Source: Sphingobacteriales bacterium
GTDB lineage: Bacteria > Bacteroidota > Bacteroidia > Chitinophagales > Chitinophagaceae
NCBI GenBank assembly: GCA_016200915.1
Contig: JACQDV010000032.1
Span: 1-64,000, forward strand
DNA: 64,000 bases
Direction of reading: 5' to 3'
The notes below the pieces were generated by a model. The model worked only from the letters and a program-made list of their open reading frames with translations. It made no database searches and was not told the DNA's origin. Below are positions 1-8,249 of the stretch, one piece after another; the first letter of the stretch is position 1; each line of letters begins with the position of its first letter. A program made the translations under genes and the position numbers.

Positions 1-2
1 GC

Positions 3-137
3 GCAGAAAAAGCAATTGATATTGCCAATACAATTTACCGGATAACCATTACCCGACCCTTCTCAAAAACAAAAGAATCCAGGTTACACCTGCCCAATGA
101 GGAACAACAAAAACTCTTATATTGGTTTGCTGTTTAA
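3..137 (+). CDS. C-terminal end of an unidentified protein (5' part outside window)
   Basis: An open frame runs from the window edge to a TAA at 135-137 and gives 44 residues ending in LLYWFAV. The segment is charged and polar with no recognisable motif, so I cannot name it. A strong terminator about 105 bases downstream fits the end of a transcription unit here. The part before the window decides the identity. Confidence 0.5.
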   Translation, partial: AEKAIDIANTIYRITITRPFSKTKESRLHLPNEEQQKLLYWFAV

Positions 138-243
138 GCCTGGTGTCCCAGTGCGGAACTCAGGCGATGAGCTTTGATGACGAAGAATAGTGAATGATGA
201 ATTGTGAATAGTTAATGGTCAATAGCTAATATTTAAATAGTTT

Positions 244-271
244 AAGGAGTGAGATATTCTCACTCCTTTTT
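244..271 (+). terminator. Intrinsic terminator
   Basis: A perfect 11-bp stem (AAGGAGTGAGA at 244-254 and TCTCACTCCTT at 258-268) closes a 3-base loop and runs into a short T tract. It lies downstream of the truncated first gene and before the OmpH-like gene. Confidence 0.85.
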
Positions 272-424
272 AATTTGAATGGTGACGGAAACTTTATCTT
301 TAAAACCTTTCTATCATTCGATTAATTGGTGTAATTAGAGTTAACCATGTTAAGCCTTTACTAAAATTTTATTGATAAACCGGCAATGGTAGTTGAATAA
401 GCTTATCTTGCCAAAAATGCGTTG

Positions 425-1021
425 ATGAAGAATATATCTACCCTTTTATTTGTATTGTTATTTGCCCTTGTAGGTTTTTTATTTTACAACCAGTTGAGCA
501 GTAAAAAAGCCAGTGAGCATAAGGATGCACAATTGGATGCACAGGCACATAAAATTAATGTGGCTTATGTAGATATAGATTCACTCGAAAAGAATTACCA
601 GTATTTTAAAGACATGCAGAATGCTTTTGAAAAAAAGAGAGATAGCATTGACAAAGCACTAAATTCAGATTATAATATTATTGAAAGAGAGAGAGAAGAA
701 TTTCTGAAGAAAGGGAATGCCATTACAGAGATTGAAGCAGAGAATTTTAAAATAGCGTATCAGCAGAAAATACAAAATTTGGAAAATAAGAAGATACAAC
801 TTTCCAAAGACCTTGAATCAAAGCAGAATCTTATGATGAATGAAGTCTTAAATAGAATTGAATCATACATGAATGAGTATAACAAGAACAGCCATTACTC
901 ATTTGTTTTTGGAGTTATGAAGGGAAACATGATGTTTCTTCATAAGGATACCGCCTGCAACATCACTGATGATGTATTAAAAGGGCTGAATGCCGACTAT
1001 CTTAAATCAGCAAAGAAATAA
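425..1021 (+). CDS. OmpH/Skp-like periplasmic chaperone family protein
   Basis: This 198-residue protein has an N-terminal hydrophobic segment (about residues 4-22) that works as a signal anchor or signal peptide. A short beta stretch with IAYVDIDSLEKNY-like sequence follows, and then a long charged coiled coil (about 60-145). The C-terminal NITDDVLKGLN motif is typical of Bacteroidota OmpH proteins. Skp/OmpH proteins hold outer-membrane proteins in the periplasm before BAM assembly; a role for this copy is inferred. I place the start at the ATG at 425, because the TTG one codon earlier adds nothing. A terminator follows at 1049-1077. Confidence 0.8.
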   Translation: MKNISTLLFVLLFALVGFLFYNQLSSKKASEHKDAQLDAQAHKINVAYVDIDSLEKNYQYFKDMQNAFEKKRDSIDKALNSDYNIIEREREEFLKKGNAITEIEAENFKIAYQQKIQNLENKKIQLSKDLESKQNLMMNEVLNRIESYMNEYNKNSHYSFVFGVMKGNMMFLHKDTACNITDDVLKGLNADYLKSAKK

Positions 1022-1048
1022 TCAGAATAAACTGAAATGCTTATCTTC

Positions 1049-1077
1049 AATCCCGTTTTAAACAACGGGATTTTTTT
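1049..1077 (+). terminator. Intrinsic terminator touching the next start codon
   Basis: The stem AATCCCGTT (1049-1057) and AACGGGATT (1064-1072) closes a 6-base loop, with a seven-T run at 1071-1077. The next base begins the ATG of the permease gene, so the T tract occupies the place where a ribosome binding site would be. Confidence 0.8.
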
Positions 1078-2496
1078 ATGACAGAACAAACCAACTTTAA
1101 GCCCACCTTAGGATTGCTGGATGCTACTATGATCGTTGCCGGATCAATGATCGGTTCCGGTATTTTTATTGTGAGTGCGGATATTACCCGTAATGTAGGC
1201 AGTGCCGGATGGTTAATTGCTGTTTGGCTAATTACCGGGTTTATGACCTTGACCGCTGCTGTTAGTTATGGTGAGTTGAGTGCGATGTATCCAAAGGCTG
1301 GCGGACAATATGTTTATTTAAAAGAAGCATTTAATCCTTTAGCAGGATTTTTATATGGCTGGAGTTTTTTTGCAGTGATACAAACGGCAACCATTGCTGC
1401 AGTAGGTGTGGCCTTTTCAAAATTTGCTGGTTACTTTTTTCATTCACTTGAAATGGATGATAAAAACATATTAATGCAGATTAGTGCATTTAAATTATAT
1501 CCTGCTCAGTTAGTATCCATCGCCTTGATCATTTTTCTTACTTATATCAATACAAAAGGTGTAAAGGGTGGTAAGATCATTCAAACTACTTTTACCTTAA
1601 CTAAACTGGTTTCTTTATTTGGATTAATTGTGTTTGGTTTTTTATTAGCTGCGAAGAAAGATATATGGGATGCTAACTGGACCAATGCATGGAGTATGCA
1701 TTCTATCGCTACTGACGGAACCTTTACAGGGTTAACAGGCTCGGCTATTTTAGGAGCAATTGCAGCAGCAATGGTTGGTTCTATCTTCAGCAGTGATTCG
1801 TGGAATAATGTAACCTTTATTGCCGGTGAAATTAAAAACCCTAAACGTAACATTGGTTTAAGTCTTTTCCTGGGAACAATGATTGTTACTATCATTTACA
1901 TCACCGCTAACCTGATGTATGTAAGTGTAATGCCATTAAATGATATTGCTTTTGCTCCACAGGACAGGGTTGCTGTTGCTGCCAGTAATGTGATCTTTGG
2001 AAATGCAGGAACTTATGTAATTGCAGTAATGATCATGATCTCAACATTTGGTTGTAATAATGGGTTGATATTAGCTGGTGCAAGAGTGTACTATACAATG
2101 GCAAAAGATGGATTGTTTTTTAAACAGGCCGGGCATTTAAATGAAAACGCTGTTCCCCAATGGGCACTATGGGCACAATGTATATTGGCTTCAGTTTTAT
2201 GTTTAAGCGGAAAGTATGGTGATCTGCTGGATATGGTAGCATTTGTAGTAGTGATCTTTTATGTGTTAACTATCATTGGTATTTTTGTATTGCGTAAGAA
2301 ACAGCCTGATATTGAAAGACCCTATAGAGCATTTGGTTATCCTGTATTACCTGTGATTTATATTATTTTAGGTATCGTGTTTTGCGTATTCTTAATTAAG
2401 ATGAAACCGGTTTATGCAGGCGCCGGATTAATAATTGTTTTATTGGGATTGCCGCTTTATTATATTGCTGTTGCCAATAAGAAAAATGAAAATTGA
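1078..2496 (+). CDS. APC-family amino acid permease
   Basis: This 472-residue protein has about 12 hydrophobic segments. Near its N-terminus is the APC-family signature LGLLDATMIVAGSMIGSGIF (residues 11-30), the unwound first helix that contacts the substrate amino group. PKAGGQYVYL (about residue 65) is a second family hallmark. It is an inner-membrane amino-acid importer or exchanger close to the LAT/SteT group; the substrate cannot be read from sequence. The start at 1078 is forced, because a later ATG would remove the first helix, yet it lies directly against a terminator T tract. The heptose kinase gene begins 2 bases after its stop. Confidence 0.88.
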   Translation: MTEQTNFKPTLGLLDATMIVAGSMIGSGIFIVSADITRNVGSAGWLIAVWLITGFMTLTAAVSYGELSAMYPKAGGQYVYLKEAFNPLAGFLYGWSFFAVIQTATIAAVGVAFSKFAGYFFHSLEMDDKNILMQISAFKLYPAQLVSIALIIFLTYINTKGVKGGKIIQTTFTLTKLVSLFGLIVFGFLLAAKKDIWDANWTNAWSMHSIATDGTFTGLTGSAILGAIAAAMVGSIFSSDSWNNVTFIAGEIKNPKRNIGLSLFLGTMIVTIIYITANLMYVSVMPLNDIAFAPQDRVAVAASNVIFGNAGTYVIAVMIMISTFGCNNGLILAGARVYYTMAKDGLFFKQAGHLNENAVPQWALWAQCILASVLCLSGKYGDLLDMVAFVVVIFYVLTIIGIFVLRKKQPDIERPYRAFGYPVLPVIYIILGIVFCVFLIKMKPVYAGAGLIIVLLGLPLYYIAVANKKNEN

Positions 2497-2498
2497 AA

Positions 2499-3494
2499 AT
2501 GACTGCAATAGATTTTGATAAACTCTTCTCTTCTTTTGCTGATATAAAAGTTGCTGTAATTGGTGATGTGATGCTGGATACTTATATGTGGGGCAGGGTA
2601 GATCGTATTTCGCCTGAAGCACCCGTACCAATCGTTTCATTAAAAAAGAAAGAGTACAGGATAGGCGGAGCAGGCAATGTTGCATTGAATCTTCGTTCAT
2701 TGAATGCGAATGTATCTGTATTATCAATCATTGGAAACGATGATGATGGTATTATATTAAAGAAGTTGTTTGAAGAGAATAAAATCAATACTGAATTTTT
2801 ATTGACCAGCAAGAACCGCATCACTACCAATAAAACAAGGATCATCAGTCGTAACCAGCAAATGATGCGCTTGGATAGTGAGGTGACCAACGATTTAGGT
2901 TATGAAGATGAGAATCGTCTTATTCTTGCCATGCAGCAATTTATTGCGCAGGAGAAACCACAGGTAGTAATATTTGAAGATTATAATAAAGGGGTGCTGA
3001 CTGAACTGGTGATTCAAAAAACAATCGGTCTTTGCAAACATCATAATATCATCACTACTGTTGATCCCAAACGAAAGAACTTCTTTAGTTATACTGGCGT
3101 AGATATTTTTAAGCCCAATTTAAAAGAAGTAAAAGAAGGATTGAATGTGATTGAAGATGGAGTAGGGGAGGAACTATTAAATCAGATTCACCTGCAGCTA
3201 AAAGAAAAATTACAGCATCATATTTCATTTATTACTTTATCAGAGCATGGTGTTTTCTATGCTGATAATAACCAGCATCATATTATTCCTTCACACCTCA
3301 GAAATATTGCTGATGTAAGTGGTGCCGGTGATACGGTGATTGCAGTAGCCTCCTTAGTTTATGCTGCTACAAAAGATGTTTTACTGATGGCAGAAGCAGC
3401 TAATATCGCTGGCGGACTTGTTTGTGAAGAAGTTGGTACAGCTGCTATCGACAAAGAAAAACTGCTTGCAGAGTGCAGGCAGTTGATCAAATAA
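2499..3494 (+). CDS. hldA: D-glycero-beta-D-manno-heptose-7-phosphate kinase (PfkB family)
   Basis: This protein of about 331 residues matches the kinase half of HldE/RfaE and lacks the adenylyltransferase half. It shows VAVIGDVMLDTYMWG near the N-terminus, the GGAGNVALNL substrate motif, and the PfkB signature DVSGAGDTV (about residues 275-283), whose Asp is the catalytic base. It phosphorylates D-glycero-D-manno-heptose 7-phosphate at O-1 in ADP-heptose synthesis for LPS or other glycoconjugates. The epimerase for the same pathway is at 53.7 kb. I prefer the ATG at 2499; a TTG two codons earlier overlaps the permease stop. Confidence 0.85.
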   Translation: MTAIDFDKLFSSFADIKVAVIGDVMLDTYMWGRVDRISPEAPVPIVSLKKKEYRIGGAGNVALNLRSLNANVSVLSIIGNDDDGIILKKLFEENKINTEFLLTSKNRITTNKTRIISRNQQMMRLDSEVTNDLGYEDENRLILAMQQFIAQEKPQVVIFEDYNKGVLTELVIQKTIGLCKHHNIITTVDPKRKNFFSYTGVDIFKPNLKEVKEGLNVIEDGVGEELLNQIHLQLKEKLQHHISFITLSEHGVFYADNNQHHIIPSHLRNIADVSGAGDTVIAVASLVYAATKDVLLMAEAANIAGGLVCEEVGTAAIDKEKLLAECRQLIK

Positions 3495-3511
3495 TCTGTT
3501 TATAAATTTAA

Positions 3512-3982
3512 TCAAACACTAATAGAGCAATTGATCCATTCCGGGTCAAAAGAAGCATTGTACTTTTTGTAGAAATTAATAGCCGGTTCATTCCATTCCA
3601 GCACCTGCCATACAATACCAGTAAACTTTTTTTCTTTTGCTTCTTCAATTAAACGGTCAAATAAAAGTTTGCCCAGCTTCTTACCCCGCATCTGTTCTGT
3701 TACAATAATATCTTCCAAATACATTCTTCGACCTTTCCATGTAGAATAACGAATATAGTACAGCGCAAACCCGTGTATTTCTTCTTCCCCTCCTTTGGAG
3801 GGGTTAGGGGAGGCTGCAACAAATCCCCACCATACCGGGTTTTTGCCAAAGCCACTTTCTTCAAAATGCTCCAGTGTAACGGTTACTTCATCAGGAGCTT
3901 TTTCATATAAAGCCAATTCTTTTATCAACTCTAATAATCTTGGACAATCTTCTTTAACTGCTCTTCTTATATTAATTTCCAT
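3512..3982 (-). CDS. GNAT acetyltransferase, diamine N-acetyltransferase-like, with an in-frame repeat insertion
   Basis: This 156-residue GNAT protein starts IRRAVKEDCPRLLELIKELA and carries LYYIRYSTWKGRRMYLEDII, the signature of the spermidine/spermine N-acetyltransferase-like group. The acetyl-CoA loop is MRGKKLGKLL (about 109-118). Acetylation of a polyamine or other small amine in the cytoplasm is inferred. Residues about 57-67 (ASPNPSKGGEE) are not part of the fold: they are encoded by a GC-rich palindrome at 3787-3813 and fall in the turn between two conserved strands. The frame stays open, so the protein is probably functional. Confidence 0.82.
   Translation of the reverse strand: MEINIRRAVKEDCPRLLELIKELALYEKAPDEVTVTLEHFEESGFGKNPVWWGFVAASPNPSKGGEEEIHGFALYYIRYSTWKGRRMYLEDIIVTEQMRGKKLGKLLFDRLIEEAKEKKFTGIVWQVLEWNEPAINFYKKYNASFDPEWINCSISV
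3787..3813. repeat. REP-like palindrome inside the GNAT coding sequence
   Basis: CCCCTCC (3787-3793), TTT, GGAGGGG (3797-3803) form a perfect hairpin, followed by TTAGGGGAGG, which could pair again with the left arm. It is far more G/C-rich than its surroundings. Comparable elements occur in ribD (42795-42809) and in the gap near 33880. Confidence 0.8.
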
Positions 3983-4004
3983 TACTATTATTAATTGTTC
4001 ATTA

Positions 4005-5705
4005 TTAATTTTTCATTTTATATCCGGGTCCTTTTACAAACCTGCCACCCGTTTTACCTGTATGTTCTCCGTCTTTCAGCATTTGAATTCCATTTACAAA
4101 AACATCAATCATTCCTTCTGCATACTGGTGTGGTTTATCAAAGGTGGCGTTGTCTTTAACTTTTGCCGGATCAAAAACAACTATATCGGCATAATTTCCC
4201 ACTTTCAGTTCACCCCGTTTTTGAAGCTTCAAATGCTTACTGGGTAAATTAGCTAATTTATAAATGGCCATTGGTAAAGAAACAACTTTTTCATCACGAC
4301 TGTAATGTCCCAATACTCTTGCAAAGTTGCCATAAGCTCTTGGGTGCGCATTTGCTTTTAAAAATACTCCTTCATTAGTATAAGAAGCCTCATCACTGCC
4401 AAAACTAACCCATGGCAATGCTACTTGTTTTTTTACATTGTCTTCGGTCATTAAAAAATAAGCAACACCTACTCTTGTACTGTCTCCAATAATAAGATCC
4501 ATAGCGGCATCTTCGGGAGATTTACCCATTAATTTAGCAGCTTCAGCTAACGTTTTGCCGGTATATTTTTTTAATGAATCCTGTTTGAATGCTAATAATA
4601 AAACATGTTCTGCGCCACCGGCACCATAATATAAGTTTTCCCAGTCGTTAGCATTTGTATTCATTGCTTTTTTCATTTCTGCACGGATCTTTGGATCCAT
4701 TAGCCTTTCTCTCAATTTTCCAAATCCACCATCCTGCAATGTTGGAGGAAATGCAGAAGTCATACCCGTTGCACCTGCAAGATAAGTGTACATATCTGCT
4801 ATCACATCCTGTCCTTCTTTTCTTGCTCTTTCCACACGTTTAATTACACTGTCCATTTTATACCAGTCATCTTTTCCGGCTGCTTTCAGATGATGAATAT
4901 CTGCCGGTATGTTTGCTTCTTTGGAAATAGTGATCAATTCTTCCACCGCTTCCCATAGTTTATTTCCCTCGCTGCGCATATGACTGCTGTAGGTGCCGCC
5001 ATATTTTGATGCTTCTTTTGACAGTTCAATCAGCTCATCTGTTTTGGCAAATGTTGCCGGTGGATATATCAATGCATCTGTTACACCAAGAGCACCTTCT
5101 TCCATTGCTTGCCTTACCAATATTTTCATACTGTCGAGTTGTGCAGGTGATGGAGCAATATTATCTTCTCCTAAAACATAAACTCTCACCACATCTGTTC
5201 CAACAAAAGAAGCAACGTTTGGCGAGATGCCTTTCTTCTCCAGAAAGTTCATGTATTCTCCCAATGTATTCCATTCCACTTTATATTTTATATCGCCCTG
5301 GCCATTTTGCTGCATGGCTTTCATTTTTGCATTAAGCGGCGCCATGCTTGATTCACAAAATATTTCGGTAGTTACTCCCTGGCGTATATCACTCTGTCCT
5401 CTTCCATCCTGTATCAGTGATTCTTCCGAATGGCCCATCATGTTGATGAAGCCCGGAGCTATTGCATTTCCTTTTGCATCAATATCATTGGTTGCAGCAG
5501 CATTGGATAGATCACCAATAAAAGCAATCGTATCATTTTGAATGGCAATATCACCTTTGTAAGGTTCACCTCCATTACCATCATAAATCAATCCATTCCG
5601 GATAATAGTATCGTACTGTTGTTTTTGTTTACAGGATGATAATACAAAAAGCGTTAAAGTCAGGATGATAATAGTTGATCTAAACTGTTGAATTGATAGT
5701 TTCAT
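4005..5705 (-). CDS. N-acyl-D-amino-acid deacylase family amidohydrolase, lipoprotein
   Basis: This 566-residue amidohydrolase-fold protein has a lipoprotein signal ending LFVLSSC (Cys at about 25), so it should be lipid-anchored. The N-terminal strand set (IIRNGLIYDGNGG) and the C-terminal VGNYADIVVFDPAKV are typical of D-aminoacylases. A metal-site Cys (IFCESS, about 117), a His in SSHMRSEG and a His in IHHLKAAG are kept, as is the Asp in GSDEASYTNEG. The usual HxH at the end of the first barrel strand is replaced by NMMGHSEES. Release of D-amino acids from N-acyl or peptide substrates is the family activity; the true substrate is open. Confidence 0.8.
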   Translation of the reverse strand: MKLSIQQFRSTIIILTLTLFVLSSCKQKQQYDTIIRNGLIYDGNGGEPYKGDIAIQNDTIAFIGDLSNAAATNDIDAKGNAIAPGFINMMGHSEESLIQDGRGQSDIRQGVTTEIFCESSMAPLNAKMKAMQQNGQGDIKYKVEWNTLGEYMNFLEKKGISPNVASFVGTDVVRVYVLGEDNIAPSPAQLDSMKILVRQAMEEGALGVTDALIYPPATFAKTDELIELSKEASKYGGTYSSHMRSEGNKLWEAVEELITISKEANIPADIHHLKAAGKDDWYKMDSVIKRVERARKEGQDVIADMYTYLAGATGMTSAFPPTLQDGGFGKLRERLMDPKIRAEMKKAMNTNANDWENLYYGAGGAEHVLLLAFKQDSLKKYTGKTLAEAAKLMGKSPEDAAMDLIIGDSTRVGVAYFLMTEDNVKKQVALPWVSFGSDEASYTNEGVFLKANAHPRAYGNFARVLGHYSRDEKVVSLPMAIYKLANLPSKHLKLQKRGELKVGNYADIVVFDPAKVKDNATFDKPHQYAEGMIDVFVNGIQMLKDGEHTGKTGGRFVKGPGYKMKN

Positions 5706-5716
5706 AAATGTTTTAT

Positions 5717-7513
5717 TTATTTCTTTCTGATTGCTTTAAACGTTCCATTTGGCTGAATAAACCAGGCTGTATTGTAAGCTCCTTTATCATCTGCTTCAAA
5801 CCTTACACTAAATCCATTGAGTATTTTTAAATTAAACTCATCTTTTTTAACAGGAACTAATTCATAATCAGGTTGCCCAGTAATGGTGGCCCATAAAACA
5901 CCTTCACCTCTTACTTCAAACTTTATTGTTTGCGGACCTAACTCAAATGAACCAGTATATTTTGTCAGATCAGCTTTATCAACTTTTATTTCCTTAATCT
6001 CTTTTTTGAAAACAATAAGGTCAACGGCTGGTTCTAAATTTATCGAAACAGATTCTATTTCACCTTTCAGATTTGTTCTGAAATCAATTTTTGTAGGATC
6101 ATCTTCTTCTGCATCCATCCCTTCATTGGTTGGGTAAGCGTTGAAGATATCGTAATGATAATGTTTCAACCGGAAGTTTAACTGACCATAGTCAATTTGC
6201 AAATGATTATCTTTTGTACTAACCACTAATTTGCCATAACCATTATTTTTAAATGTTCCTTCATATTCGTTTAATGCATGTGATGGTTTTGTTCCCTGCT
6301 TTTGATTGACGCTATCACTGTTCATTCTTTCTTTCGCAGCTTTTTTTGCCTTGGCTGCATCATCTAACCGTTGCTGGTTCCAGTTACGGAAAGAAAGACC
6401 TAACATTCTGTCGGCAATAAAATTTCTGATGATTACCGGAACAGTTGAACCATTTTGATTAGAAAGAATGACTATACCAATACTATCACCTGGGAATAAA
6501 CAGGTGCTGGCACTAAATCCATCAATATTACCACCATGTTCAACACGATAATGACTGCGGTAAGAAACGAGCATCCATCCAAATCCATAGTTAGCAAAAT
6601 TTACATCAGGATTTAGTTTATCCGGCAGCGATCCGCTTATTACCATTTGAGAACTCATTGCTTGTTGTACATGAGCGGCAGGAATAACTTCTTTTCCATT
6701 GAACTTACCACCATTTACCCATGTCATTACCCAATTAGCCATTTCTTTGGGAGATGAATTGATTGAACCAGCCGGGCCAATCGCATCAATATTCATGTAT
6801 TTCATCTTTTTGATAGAGTCGTTCTTCACATTATAGCCAATAGAGTGATCAGGATTTTTTTCAAGATCAGTAATAGAAAAGTTAGAATTCTTCATTCCCA
6901 ATGAATCAAAGATTTTTTCTTTGATCAGCATTTCCCATGGTTTGCCATAAAGTTTTTGTGCCAGTACACCCTGGGCTAAAAACATAAAGTTGTTGTATTG
7001 CCATATTTGCCGCAGTTCAGCTGATGGTTCAAAAAAACGAATGGCGTATATTAAGGAATCCCTGCTGCTGGATGATCCATACCATGCCAGATCATGCCGT
7101 GGTAAACCAGTACGATGACACATCATATCTCTTACTGTAACATGAGCAGTTAAATTTTCTTTGGAGAATTTTAATTCAGGTAAATAATCTGTTACCGGTT
7201 TATCAATATCCAGCTTATTATCTTTAACAGCCATTCCTATTAAAGAAGCCGTAAATGCTTTGGTACAGGAACCAATAGCAAATTGTGTGTTTTCTGTAAC
7301 GGGTAATTTATTTTCAACATCCCGAAGGCCAAAACCACCCGTATAAACAATTTTATTTTTTTCTATTACTGCAATACCCACGCCTGCTGCATGCCAGTCT
7401 TTTAAAACTCTTGTTACGAATGTATCCAATCCGGCAAGTCTTTTATCGGTTGGTTTTTGAGCAAATGAAAATGCTGAATAAAAAAGCAGTGTAAAGGCAA
7501 ATAATTTTCTCAT
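5717..7513 (-). CDS. Exported serine hydrolase of the beta-lactamase class C / PBP4* family
   Basis: This 598-residue protein has a signal peptide ending SFSFAQ (about 19). Its SxxK motif is SCTK (Ser82, Lys85), the Tyr motif is YNN in IWQYNNFMF, and HGGNIDGF stands where the KTG-like triad lies. A C-terminal domain of about 200 residues (DUF3471-like) begins near NEYEGTFKNNGYG. Such proteins are periplasmic or outer-membrane peptidases or esterases and not usually true beta-lactamases. It lies 11 bases upstream of the D-aminoacylase-like gene on the same strand, so the two are probably co-transcribed and may both act on D-amino-acid peptides. Confidence 0.85.
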   Translation of the reverse strand: MRKLFAFTLLFYSAFSFAQKPTDKRLAGLDTFVTRVLKDWHAAGVGIAVIEKNKIVYTGGFGLRDVENKLPVTENTQFAIGSCTKAFTASLIGMAVKDNKLDIDKPVTDYLPELKFSKENLTAHVTVRDMMCHRTGLPRHDLAWYGSSSSRDSLIYAIRFFEPSAELRQIWQYNNFMFLAQGVLAQKLYGKPWEMLIKEKIFDSLGMKNSNFSITDLEKNPDHSIGYNVKNDSIKKMKYMNIDAIGPAGSINSSPKEMANWVMTWVNGGKFNGKEVIPAAHVQQAMSSQMVISGSLPDKLNPDVNFANYGFGWMLVSYRSHYRVEHGGNIDGFSASTCLFPGDSIGIVILSNQNGSTVPVIIRNFIADRMLGLSFRNWNQQRLDDAAKAKKAAKERMNSDSVNQKQGTKPSHALNEYEGTFKNNGYGKLVVSTKDNHLQIDYGQLNFRLKHYHYDIFNAYPTNEGMDAEEDDPTKIDFRTNLKGEIESVSINLEPAVDLIVFKKEIKEIKVDKADLTKYTGSFELGPQTIKFEVRGEGVLWATITGQPDYELVPVKKDEFNLKILNGFSVRFEADDKGAYNTAWFIQPNGTFKAIRKK

Positions 7514-7700
7514 GGTAAAAAATTGATCAGTGAATCCTGAGGTTAACTAAAATGGCGATAAAAGGTACGATAAAAACAATTTCGCCAACAGCCTCCTGTA
7601 AAGATTTTGGGAATTTCCTGTTCAAAAGTTAAGATGTATGTTAACCAATTTTTTTTAAAGAATATTTAAATTGTGCTGTAGCATTTAAACAATCTGTAGC

Positions 7701-8204
7701 ATGAAAGAACTTTTACAGCAGTATGCTGCTTTTAATTGCTGGGCCAATCAAAGAATTACAGAAGTAATTCTGAAACTGGATGAAAACACACAACAGCAAA
7801 TTGTTGCCAGCAGTTTTCCTAATTTATACGCCACTGTTCTGCATATATGGGATGCAGAGAGTGCCTGGTGGCAGCGCATTAAACTCCATGAAAAAATATT
7901 AATGCCCAGCGAAACTTTTAATCCCACTATGCAGGAAGTGGTAAATGGTTTACAGCAGCAGGATCGTATGTGGGAAGAATGGATCAATAATGCAACTGTG
8001 CCTGCGCTGGAACATGTGGTAGCCTATCAAAACACTAAACGGGAACAGTTTAAACAACCAGTTTTCCAAATCATACTTCATGTATTTAATCACAGCACTT
8101 ATCACCGGGGACAGTTAGTAACTATGCTCAGGGCTTTGGGTGCTGATAAAATTCCACCAATGGATTTTAGTGTATGGTGCAGAAAAAAATTATATGCTCA
8201 TTGA
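7701..8204 (+). CDS. DinB-family metalloenzyme-like protein
   Basis: This 167-residue four-helix protein has His48, His131 and His135 placed as the DinB/YfiT metal triad; the last two sit in HVFNHSTYHRGQ. FNCWANQRI at the N-terminus is the usual first-helix pattern. In some actinobacteria and bacilli DinB-fold proteins are thiol-dependent S-transferases; the function here is unknown. A direct repeat CTGTAGCAT occurs at 7676-7684 and 7694-7702, the second copy running into the start codon. Confidence 0.8.
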   Translation: MKELLQQYAAFNCWANQRITEVILKLDENTQQQIVASSFPNLYATVLHIWDAESAWWQRIKLHEKILMPSETFNPTMQEVVNGLQQQDRMWEEWINNATVPALEHVVAYQNTKREQFKQPVFQIILHVFNHSTYHRGQLVTMLRALGADKIPPMDFSVWCRKKLYAH

Positions 8205-8214
8205 AATGAGTAAA

Positions 8215-8222
8215 TAAGTTTG
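8215..8222 (+). promoter_or_regulatory. Bacteroidota -7 promoter element
   Basis: TAAGTTTG matches the TAnnTTTG consensus and lies 27 bases before the M20 start codon. No clear -33 TTG is at the right distance, so confidence is modest. Confidence 0.4.
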
Positions 8223-8249
8223 TATTAGTATAAAGTTTAAATAATTGAC

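Noticed and set aside
1581-1895. Antisense frame inside the permease gene
   Set aside because: It is the reverse-strand shadow of a well-supported transporter and has no start signal or motif.
5717-7513. True beta-lactamase resistance gene
   Set aside because: The C-terminal DUF3471-like domain and the motif set point to the broad serine-hydrolase group and not to known resistance enzymes.
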